Of a DNA stretch of 8,521 nucleotides, positions 1-6,138 are shown in pieces. Under the pieces are notes generated by a model. The model did no database searches and was not told the DNA's origin. It saw only the letters and a program-made list of their open reading frames with translations. Source of the stretch: Methanobacteriota archaeon (GTDB lineage: Archaea > Thermoplasmatota > DTKX01 > GCA-020343715). The translations under genes were made by a program, and so were the position numbers. The stretch lies in NCBI GenBank assembly GCA_030594725.1, contig JAUVEQ010000107.1, positions 1-8,521 on the forward strand. The letters run 5' to 3'. How positions within the stretch are numbered: the first letter of the stretch is position 1; every line of letters begins with the position of its first letter.

Positions 1-581
1 AGGCCCTGGACCACCTTGGTACCCACCGAGTCCACGGCCCCTCCACGGTCGACGAAGGCTTGAGCCAGACCCGCGGGGTCGCTCACGGCGACCACAGCAA
101 GGCCCAGGACGGGCTGTGAGTCCAACCAAAGGTCCGGTGAGACCCGGTAACCCGTGTGGTATGGCCCCACCCATCGGACGTAGGGCAGGTCCACGACGGA
201 CCGTCGCGCGTTCTTGCTCATGACGGCGATGTAGCCGTAGTCGGGAACGTAGGACACCAGGTCGCAGCCCAGCGCCTCCACCCGATCGACCCAGTGGGGC
301 ATGGTGGGCCCGATGAACTGGATGAGGAACAGGCCGTCCCACGTGGTCGTTCTAAGGGCGGTGGTCAGCGTCACCGTCTCGACCAGGGGGTCGAAGTCCG
401 CAACGACCAGATGGAGCTTGGTCGGGCTCGAGAAGGCAGCGCCCGCACCCTCCTCCTCGGCCAACAGGTTCCGTCCCGTATCGGGCAGCGAGGGTAGGCC
501 TTGGGTGGATGGCATGATGGCCATCATGCCGGGAAGCGCCATGGCGATGATGATCGCCAGGGTCAGTGTCTTCTTGAACAT
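1..581 (-). CDS. Exported protein with subtilisin-prodomain-like N-terminus (partial, left edge)
   Basis: The first 193 residues are visible; the 3' end lies beyond the left edge. Residues 1-29 form a signal peptide: Lys-Lys, then a hydrophobic Leu/Ile/Ala/Met stretch. The ATG at 581-579 is chosen because AAAGGAGGA lies 9 bases upstream. Residues 83-142 closely resemble the N-terminal module of the subtilisin encoded just upstream. Both have a Gly-[Ile/Leu]-x-x-[Val/Ile]-Gln-Phe strand, an Asp-Arg-x-x-x-x-Gly helix, Tyr-Val-Pro-[Glu/Asp], and an [Arg/Ser]-Trp-x-x-Pro-[Trp/Tyr] end. A second unit begins near residue 171 (Gly-Leu-Ala-Gln-Ala-Phe-Val-Asp). The gene lies 48 bases after the subtilisin stop on the same strand, so co-transcription is likely. 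It is probably another S8 peptidase or a protein carrying only the inhibitor-like module. No catalytic motif is visible in the part present, so the enzyme call is inference. Confidence 0.8.
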   Translation of the reverse strand, partial: MFKKTLTLAIIIAMALPGMMAIMPSTQGLPSLPDTGRNLLAEEEGAGAAFSSPTKLHLVVADFDPLVETVTLTTALRTTTWDGLFLIQFIGPTMPHWVDRVEALGCDLVSYVPDYGYIAVMSKNARRSVVDLPYVRWVGPYHTGYRVSPDLWLDSQPVLGLAVVAVSDPAGLAQAFVDRGGAVDSVGTKVVQG

Positions 582-590
582 CTTAATCCG

Positions 591-599
591 TCCTCCTTT
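591..599 (-). promoter_or_regulatory. Shine-Dalgarno site of the left-edge gene
   Basis: AAAGGAGGA on the minus strand, 9 bases before the ATG at 581. It is a near-perfect SD match and fixes the start. No TATA-like box is visible in the 48-base gap, which supports read-through from the upstream subtilisin gene. Confidence 0.8.
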
Positions 600-629
600 G
601 GGATCCGTTAGTGAGCTTCGGTATCATGA

Positions 630-3600
630 TCATCCACCCTCCTCCTTGTGGCCGCACATGGGACAGTACATGCCAACGCTGCCGGGGCCCAGGGATTCCA
701 TGGCGTTGCCACAATCCGGGCATGCTCCTCCCCCCGGGGGCGCTGCCACGGCGGGCTCGGCGACGGTGGCGGCGACGGGCTCCGTGGGAGACTCCTCCCA
801 GTCCGAGGCCTGGACGGTCTCCGGAGGTACGATAGTGGCTGGTGGGGGGGTCGGTGCATGGCGTGTGGCCATCTCTTCCTGGAGCACGGCCGAGGTGGCC
901 TTGTCGTCCCTCGCCTTGAAGAACTCCTCCTCCATCTTGGAGTCGGACCGGCGCGAGGTCCCGGAGCGCATGAAGAACACGGCAACCAGGATGACGATCA
1001 AGACGAGCACGATGATCCCTATGACCATCATAGAGATGCCTGCCTCGTCATCGTCGTCCGTCGGGTCGTCGGGTTCGATCGTTCCCGCCTTCTTCTGGAT
1101 CGTGATGTTGACCAGGATCAGTGTCTGCTCCACCTCGTCGGCGTGCTTGAAGGTGATCCTGTAGGTCCCACGGAGCAGCTCTGCGTCGTCGGTGGCGTTG
1201 AACACCACGATCACGGTGGCGATCCCCGCAACGTCCAACGGCACGCTGGGGGGTCTGGCCTCGGCGGTCAATCCCCGGGTGAGGCCGGCAAACTCCACGG
1301 TGACGGTGTCCTCGTCATTGCCCGTGTTGGTGACACGGAACTCCATCGTGAGTTCCTCGCCCTGGGTGAGGTTCGTATCGTGAGGTCCCTCCAACCGGAC
1401 GGAGATGCTCGGAGTCCAATCGACAACGAAGTTGATGTCGATCCTGGAAAGGACATCCTCCCCGACCATGGCCTGGGAGACAACGAGGTGCGTGCCCGCC
1501 TGGGCGGTCGCCGCCACCGTCACCCAGATCTGGATGGTCTTGGCCTCTCCTGGCTGCAGGTAGATGGAAGGTTCGGCCGGGCTCCATTCCCAGCCCTCGG
1601 GGACCATCATCGCGGGGGTGATGGTGTCGGGTCCGTTGCCCTCGTTCACGTACTCGACTATCATGTCAAGCTTGTCCCCTGGCAGAACGTTGAACGTCTC
1701 CTGGGCGGGAGGGGTGATGGACACCGAATGAAGTTGTTTGACTATCACGGAGCCAGGGGCCTTCTGGCCTACGGTGATGTTGAGGACCGATACAACGGAC
1801 AGGTCGAAGGCGATCTGGTCGTTCACCGCCAGGTCCCCGACCGCGTCGGCATCCAATATCACTATCAACTCACCCGTGACGGTCTCGCCGACCTGGGCGG
1901 TGAAGGTGGCCCGGGGCAGTTCGAAGCTCACACCCGAAGTGGGTCCCGCCGTCTGCCGGTAGGAGGCCCTGTAGGTGTCCAGCGTGTTACCGACATTGGT
2001 GATCTGGAACTGGAACGTCACTGTGTCGCCGGGCCGGGCGTCCTGACTGACCATGTCAAGGACGACGGTCAGAGCAAGCACTCCTGCCACCTCTGTCTGG
2101 GTATCCAGTTCGACCTGATTGGTCTCGTTGCCCTGTGATATCACGGTGACCGTGACATTCGCCAACTCGCCCGCCATGGTGCCAGTCGGCAATGTGACCA
2201 TCAGGTTCGCGGTCTTGGTCCTCCCCGGTTCGATGTCGAGGAAGGACTGGTCCAGCCTGGCGTTCCACCCGATCGGTGGTTCCGACCGTGACAGCAGGAA
2301 GAGATCGTCCACGTTCCCCTCGTTCGTGACCTCGATCGCGAATGTGACATCCCTACCGGGTAGACCTTCCTTGTAGGCGAAGGCCACGAATCCGGACACC
2401 CCGAAACCCTTGATGAATATCTGCTTGGAGACGTTGTTGTTCTGGTATGTCTCCTCCGGTATGGAAAAGGATGGGTTCGGTGTCACCTTGATGGTGAAGG
2501 TGCCTCTGGCCGCGGTCCAGTTCAGGTTGAACCGGTTGCCAGTGAGGGGGGCCAGGTCTATGATGCCCGAGTCCAGTCTTTCGTACAGCTTGCCTTCCTC
2601 GTCAAGGATCCTGCACTCCCATCGCACCGACAGGGCGGGCAGGTTCCCCAGGTTCACGATGTCGAAGGCGATGGGTATGATCTCCCCCTCGGCCGCGTCC
2701 TGCGCCCGGACGGAGAGGTTCTCGGCGGCCAGGTCCACGAACTTCTTGTTCACGTTCCCGATGACCGCGATGGCGAAGTCCTGGTTCCCGCCGTTGTAGA
2801 CGGGAGGGAGCTCGGCGCAGCTGACGGTCACCAGCCACTCTCCCGACTCCGGGGCGTCCAGGTACACCATCTCGACGTTGTTGCTACGGTCCGCCGTGCC
2901 CCCGATCACGCTCAGCCCGCTCTGGAACCAGTTCCCCTTGTACACCTTACCGGAGGGGCTACGGACCTCCAGGTCCAGGTCGTTGACCAGCATCTTGCCG
3001 GTGTAGGTCTGGGAGGGAAGGTCGGTCCATACCAGCGAGATTCTCAGCGGGGTGCCGGCCTGCACCTCGTATCTGTAGCTCATCGTCTCGCCGATATTGT
3101 AGAACTTGGTGGTCTGGTCCACGTACTCCGTGTTCCAGTTCCGGGTCTCCACGACGGCCCGGCTCACGTTCACCAGGCCCCATCCCTGTTCACGGCTGGG
3201 CCAATCGTATCCCGGCAAGTGGTCGGCCGAGGCCAGCAGGATGCTCTTCACCACGGCCGGTGATGGGTCCGCGTGGTTCTCGTCGTTCCTCAGGTGGTCG
3301 TAGACCAGCGCGGCGCTGCCCGAGACGATGGGGGCGGACATGGAGGTTCCACCGAAGGCGATGTAGCTATGCGCACCCGAGTCAGCGGGGAGATCACCGC
3401 TTGCCCCGTTGTCCTCAACGGCCCAGGTGGAAACCACCTCGTCCCCTGGCGCCACCAGGTCGGGCTTGATGCGCTCGTCATCGGTCCAGCCCTTGCTCGA
3501 GCGGAGCCAGACCTCGTCCTGCCCCGTCACGTTCTTGCCGTTGCCGGTGGCTCCCACGGAGATGACGTTCTTGGCCACCGCGGTGGGGCTGAGCGTGTAG

Positions 3601-4874
3601 TTCCCCGTGATCCCCTCGTTCCCCGCCGCGAAGATGACCAGGAGGGACTGGTTGCCAGGGGTGGTCCAATCTGCATCCCTGGTGGTGTTATCGTAGTCAC
3701 GGGAGATGATCGTGTAGTTCCCCAGCGAGCCGGTGAAGAAGTTACCCCAGCTGTTCTGTGATATGTCGGCCCCCTGCTGGACCGACCACATGGTGATGTT
3801 CCTGTAGGTGAAGTTGATGCCGGGACCGTAGAGGCTCTGGGCCACCAGGTCCGCCCCCGGCGCTATGCCCGCGTACTTCCCGTCAAAGTTGTCGTGATAG
3901 TACTGGTCCTCCTCCTGCCTGTAGGTGCCATCCCCCAAGACGATGCCGGCCACGTGGGTCCCGTGGCCGTGGGGGTCGGTCCACGGTATGCGTCCGGGTT
4001 CTATGGCGGAGTAGGCCTTGGCCCTGCCCGAGAATGCCTGGTGTGTGCCGTCCATTCCCGTGTCGGTCACATCCACGGTGACCCCCTGGCCGGTTATTCC
4101 CTGGAAACTGTCCCGGGACATGTTGAACGCCCAGGCATCGGTCCCATCCGGGTCCAGGTTCCCGTCGGCATTCTGGCGCGCCCCCACCGAGCGGGCGGCG
4201 CTGTCCATCATGAAGATGGGTGGAGACCATGGCTCTATCCAACTGATGGTCCCCATCCGTGCGAGTGCCGGGATGGTCCTGACATCGACCTCCACGACGT
4301 ACTCATCCAGGAGATGGGACATCACCCTTGCTCCGGACCTGGCAAGGTCTGGCGAAATGTCGATGGAATAGCTCCACGTGAGCAGATTGAGAAGTATCCT
4401 GCCCTCCAGCTGGTCCAGGTAGGGCTGGACCTTCCAGCCGTCCTGCCAGGGAGCCAGCCACCTGACATCGTCCCAGAGGGCGACCGAGATGACAACGGAG
4501 GGTCGGGGGAAGGAGACCACCAGGCCGTCCTCGGGCACGTAGCCCAGCACCGTCGCACCGACGGAATCCAGGCGGTCGCCGACCTCCGGGCCGAGGGCAC
4601 CGGAGAACTGGACCATGTAGATACCCCGGGAGGAGGCCCCCTTCAGCCCCAGGGCTGAGGGGATCGGGTCCGTAAGGGGGTCGAATATACCCGCTCTCAT
4701 CCAAAGGAGGGGAGCCCCCGAGTCCGATCCACGGCCTGCGGTGGGGCCTGGCCAGGAGAGGTCAAGTGGGTCGGCGTTCCCCGTTCCTGCGAATGCGAGG
4801 GCGGGTACGCCTGCAAAGGTCGCCGAGAGGACCAGCAGGGCCAGCACGATGGAGATTATTGTAGGGCGCGGCAT
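630..4874 (-). CDS. Membrane-anchored subtilisin-like serine protease (S8) with cytoplasmic zinc ribbon
   Basis: Predicted cell-surface endopeptidase of 1414 residues. Residues 1-29 are a signal peptide. Residues 83-220 are a prodomain-like region with two related units. Residues ~255-580 are the S8 domain, with catalytic Asp271 (Asp-Thr-Gly), His304 (HGTHVAG), oxyanion Asn419 (AAGNEG) and Ser511 (GGTSMSAP) all present. Residues ~588-706 are a beta-sandwich like those following the catalytic domain in KP-43-type subtilisins. Residues 711-1260 hold five CARDB/NEW3-like Ig-fold units. An acidic Asp-rich linker (1268-1277) precedes one transmembrane helix (1279-1302). The tail is charged then Pro-rich and ends in a zinc ribbon (Cys1385, 1388, 1404, 1407). 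There are 18 Asn-X-Ser/Thr sequons, all before the helix. The start chosen is ATG 4874, with GGGTGA 9 bases upstream; a GTG at 4883 would add three residues but abuts that SD. The substrate is unknown. The protease call is firm; sensing or signalling by the tail is inference. Confidence 0.95.
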   Translation of the reverse strand: MPRPTIISIVLALLVLSATFAGVPALAFAGTGNADPLDLSWPGPTAGRGSDSGAPLLWMRAGIFDPLTDPIPSALGLKGASSRGIYMVQFSGALGPEVGDRLDSVGATVLGYVPEDGLVVSFPRPSVVISVALWDDVRWLAPWQDGWKVQPYLDQLEGRILLNLLTWSYSIDISPDLARSGARVMSHLLDEYVVEVDVRTIPALARMGTISWIEPWSPPIFMMDSAARSVGARQNADGNLDPDGTDAWAFNMSRDSFQGITGQGVTVDVTDTGMDGTHQAFSGRAKAYSAIEPGRIPWTDPHGHGTHVAGIVLGDGTYRQEEDQYYHDNFDGKYAGIAPGADLVAQSLYGPGINFTYRNITMWSVQQGADISQNSWGNFFTGSLGNYTIISRDYDNTTRDADWTTPGNQSLLVIFAAGNEGITGNYTLSPTAVAKNVISVGATGNGKNVTGQDEVWLRSSKGWTDDERIKPDLVAPGDEVVSTWAVEDNGASGDLPADSGAHSYIAFGGTSMSAPIVSGSAALVYDHLRNDENHADPSPAVVKSILLASADHLPGYDWPSREQGWGLVNVSRAVVETRNWNTEYVDQTTKFYNIGETMSYRYEVQAGTPLRISLVWTDLPSQTYTGKMLVNDLDLEVRSPSGKVYKGNWFQSGLSVIGGTADRSNNVEMVYLDAPESGEWLVTVSCAELPPVYNGGNQDFAIAVIGNVNKKFVDLAAENLSVRAQDAAEGEIIPIAFDIVNLGNLPALSVRWECRILDEEGKLYERLDSGIIDLAPLTGNRFNLNWTAARGTFTIKVTPNPSFSIPEETYQNNNVSKQIFIKGFGVSGFVAFAYKEGLPGRDVTFAIEVTNEGNVDDLFLLSRSEPPIGWNARLDQSFLDIEPGRTKTANLMVTLPTGTMAGELANVTVTVISQGNETNQVELDTQTEVAGVLALTVVLDMVSQDARPGDTVTFQFQITNVGNTLDTYRASYRQTAGPTSGVSFELPRATFTAQVGETVTGELIVILDADAVGDLAVNDQIAFDLSVVSVLNITVGQKAPGSVIVKQLHSVSITPPAQETFNVLPGDKLDMIVEYVNEGNGPDTITPAMMVPEGWEWSPAEPSIYLQPGEAKTIQIWVTVAATAQAGTHLVVSQAMVGEDVLSRIDINFVVDWTPSISVRLEGPHDTNLTQGEELTMEFRVTNTGNDEDTVTVEFAGLTRGLTAEARPPSVPLDVAGIATVIVVFNATDDAELLRGTYRITFKHADEVEQTLILVNITIQKKAGTIEPDDPTDDDDEAGISMMVIGIIVLVLIVILVAVFFMRSGTSRRSDSKMEEEFFKARDDKATSAVLQEEMATRHAPTPPPATIVPPETVQASDWEESPTEPVAATVAEPAVAAPPGGGACPDCGNAMESLGPGSVGMYCPMCGHKEEGG
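1095..2744 (-). repeat. Five-unit Ig-like (CARDB/NEW3-type) stalk inside the subtilisin
   Basis: This is a protein-level repeat, residues 711-1260 of the subtilisin. Each unit carries an Asn-x-Gly-Asn turn following a beta strand: NLGN at 741, NEGN at 851, NVGN at 960, NEGN at 1077 and NTGN at 1183. The spacing is 110, 109, 117 and 106 residues. The first unit looks most like CARDB; the other four look like NEW3-type domains with a Pro-Gly-[Asp/Glu/Arg] turn before the strand and a second Pro-Gly or equivalent near the end. Such arrays usually act as spacers or adhesive stalks in archaeal surface proteins. The units have diverged in sequence and show no DNA-level identity. Confidence 0.75.
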
Positions 4875-4883
4875 GTTCCACAC

Positions 4884-4918
4884 TCACCCGGCCCATACCG
4901 CTGGGATGATAAAAAGGT
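4884..4918 (-). promoter_or_regulatory. Promoter and Shine-Dalgarno region of the subtilisin gene
   Basis: On the minus strand a TATA-like CTTTTTATC lies at 4916-4908, centred about 38 bases before the ATG at 4874, inside an otherwise GC-rich region. GGGTGA at 4889-4884 is a good SD 9 bases before that ATG and argues against the GTG at 4883. With the usual ~26-base offset, transcription would begin close to the SD, so the exact start is unsure. The T5 run at 4915-4911 could also help end transcription of the upstream macrodomain gene, whose stop is at 4963. Confidence 0.5.
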
Positions 4919-4962
4919 TAGGTTATCGTTCTCTGAGCATGCAGCTGGCCAGTCATGGTACC

Positions 4963-5520
4963 TTACCACTCTCGAAGACCCTCCACGGCGGAAGCGATCG
5001 CCGCAGCTGCGGCATCGTCGTACCCCACCAGGAGCACTCTCATGGCCTGGCACCTTCCCTCTCGGGAAAGGCGGAGGATCTCGCCAGCCATGGTCCTGGC
5101 CACCTCGTCGAGGCCCAATCCACCCACCCCCGTTCCCAGGAGGGGCAGTGCGATGCTCGATACCCTGAGCACCTCGGCCAGTTCCAGCACTGACCTGGTG
5201 GTCCTCGCGACGGTGGGAAGGTCGGTCCTAAGGTCCTGGCCCATCACGGCTCCGTGGATGACATAGTAGGCCGGCAGCTCGCCCGCGCCCGTCTCCACTG
5301 CCGACCCCAAGGGGATGGGGCCCTTGGCCACCGCCTCGTGCTCGATGGCATTGCCACCCCGGCCCTTGATTGCACCAGCCACCCCGGCACCCATCCAGAG
5401 ATGGTCGTTCGCTGCATTGGTGATGGCATCCACTCGAAGGGTTGTGATATCCCCCTGGACGGCCTCGATGGTGGTCCCATCCAGCGTCCGCGAGACCAGG
5501 GTGACTGGACCCTGTGTCAA
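4963..5520 (-). CDS. Macrodomain protein (ADP-ribose binding, possible ADP-ribosyl hydrolase)
   Basis: A 185-residue protein that is almost entirely one macrodomain, resembling the archaeal stand-alone family typified by Af1521 (COG2110). Visible landmarks in order are GDIT at 23-26, Asp31 followed by ITNAAN at 33-38 (adenine and distal-ribose site), the Gly-rich loop GAGVAGAIK at 44-52, and the phosphate-binding loop LGTGVGGLG at 128-136. The family binds ADP-ribose, and many members remove mono-ADP-ribose from proteins or nucleic acids or hydrolyse O-acetyl-ADP-ribose. Which reaction applies cannot be told from sequence. No signal peptide or membrane segment is seen, so it should be cytoplasmic. 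The start is TTG at 5520: an in-frame TAG sits two codons upstream and GAGGTG lies 6 bases before it. It lies 10 bases after the TPR gene's stop and is probably translationally coupled to it. Confidence 0.93.
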   Translation of the reverse strand: MTQGPVTLVSRTLDGTTIEAVQGDITTLRVDAITNAANDHLWMGAGVAGAIKGRGGNAIEHEAVAKGPIPLGSAVETGAGELPAYYVIHGAVMGQDLRTDLPTVARTTRSVLELAEVLRVSSIALPLLGTGVGGLGLDEVARTMAGEILRLSREGRCQAMRVLLVGYDDAAAAAIASAVEGLREW

Positions 5521-5526
5521 GGCCTA

Positions 5527-5532
5527 CACCTC
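5527..5532 (-). promoter_or_regulatory. Shine-Dalgarno site supporting the TTG start of the macrodomain gene
   Basis: GAGGTG on the minus strand, 6 bases before TTG 5520. Its first two bases are the last two of the upstream TPR gene's TGA stop, the arrangement expected of translational coupling. The in-frame TAG at 5526-5524 rules out any earlier start. Confidence 0.8.
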
Positions 5533-6025
5533 AGAGGAGCATCTCCTCGAGCTGCTTACGACTCTCCTCGTCCAGATCGGGCAGGTCGTTCGCCTGCCGG
5601 TAGAGGTCCGTGGCCTCGGAGAACCGTCCAGAATCCCTGAGCAAGGTCCCCAGGTTGATGATGGCGATCCCGTTGGCGGGGTCCAGCTCCAGGGCTCGCC
5701 GGTACTCCTGCTCGGCCTCTTCCTTGCGTCCCTCGTGATGGAGGAGCTCGGCCAGGTCCGCATGGGTCTTGGGTTCGTTCTCCTTGAGGTCCAGGGATCG
5801 TCGGAAGTGGACCTCAGCCTCCTGCGGTCTCTTGAGGTCCGCCAGGGCAAGGGCCAGGTAGTAATGGGCCTCCTCGGACTCGTCATCCAGCTCCACAGCG
5901 GCGGCGAAGGATTCCTCGGCCCCCCCGCTGTCACCCTCATTGTAGAGGTTGGAGCCCTTGGTGATCAACCTCTTGACCTTAGGCCCAACCATTATCCTGT
6001 GCAGACGACCCATGGCACCCAGCAT
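5531..6025 (-). CDS. Small tetratricopeptide repeat (TPR) protein
   Basis: A 164-residue protein with four consecutive TPR units in exact 34-residue register. The loop-plus-helix-B motifs start near residues 31, 65, 99 and 133, each with the pattern x-x-x-[Glu/Gly]-Ala-[Glu/Thr]-x-x-[Phe/Tyr]. Units end in typical sequence such as ALELDPAN, and a short charged C-terminal helix follows. TPR proteins are scaffolds that bind a partner; no enzymatic residue is visible and the partner is unknown. There is no signal peptide or membrane segment. The start is uncertain: ATG 6025 gives the longest form, but ATG 6013 or 5992 would also leave all four repeats intact, and none has a clear SD. The gene precedes the macrodomain gene by 10 bases, so the two form an operon and may act together, though this is inference. 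Confidence 0.9.
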   Translation of the reverse strand: MLGAMGRLHRIMVGPKVKRLITKGSNLYNEGDSGGAEESFAAAVELDDESEEAHYYLALALADLKRPQEAEVHFRRSLDLKENEPKTHADLAELLHHEGRKEEAEQEYRRALELDPANGIAIINLGTLLRDSGRFSEATDLYRQANDLPDLDEESRKQLEEMLL

Positions 6026-6040
6026 GCGATGCGCCCATTT

Positions 6041-6050
6041 CTATTTTTTC
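6041..6050 (-). promoter_or_regulatory. Candidate TATA box for the TPR-macrodomain operon
   Basis: GAAAAAATAG on the minus strand is the most AT-rich spot in the 113-bp divergent region. Its centre lies only ~20 bases before ATG 6025, which is tight for an archaeal promoter. It is ~32 bases before ATG 6013 and ~53 before ATG 5992, so if it is the true box the protein starts at one of the later codons. The alternative is GTATAAGG (6116-6109) acting in this direction with a ~60-base leader. Confidence 0.4.
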
Positions 6051-6109
6051 GTTTCGTCCTCGAAGGGTCCGCCAGGGATGTCACCCGGAATGCCGCCTGG
6101 GGGCAAATC

Positions 6110-6116
6110 CTTATAC
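6110..6116 (+). promoter_or_regulatory. TATA-like box for a leaderless radical SAM transcript
   Basis: CTTATAC, preceded by AAATC (a plausible BRE-like purine/AT context), is centred 26 bases before the GTG at 6139. That is the normal archaeal distance from TATA box to transcription start, so the mRNA would begin at or next to the start codon. The absence of an SD in 6117-6138 agrees with this. Confidence 0.55.
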
Positions 6117-6138
6117 TCGCTTGTGAATCGATGCCGCC

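Noticed and set aside
844..850. Run of seven G, considered as a phase-variable tract or a sequencing frameshift
   Set aside because: The subtilisin frame passes through it intact to the zinc ribbon and the stop, and the run is short.
648..2138. Long plus-strand open frame (496 codons) antisense to the subtilisin
   Set aside because: Its translation is rich in Gly, His, Arg and Asp with no domain or hydrophobic core pattern. It lies wholly opposite a gene with complete catalytic motifs, so it is a shadow of GC-rich codon use. The plus-strand frames at 301-1164 and 3894-4658 are dismissed for the same reason.
4875..4883. GTG at 4883 as the subtilisin start
   Set aside because: It directly abuts the GGGTGA Shine-Dalgarno site with no spacing, while ATG 4874 has a normal 9-base spacing and gives a cleaner signal peptide.
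4945..4952. CTGGCCAG palindrome after the macrodomain gene
   Set aside because: An 8-bp restriction-site-like palindrome with no loop, and the T5 run lies about 30 bases further on, so it is not a structured terminator.
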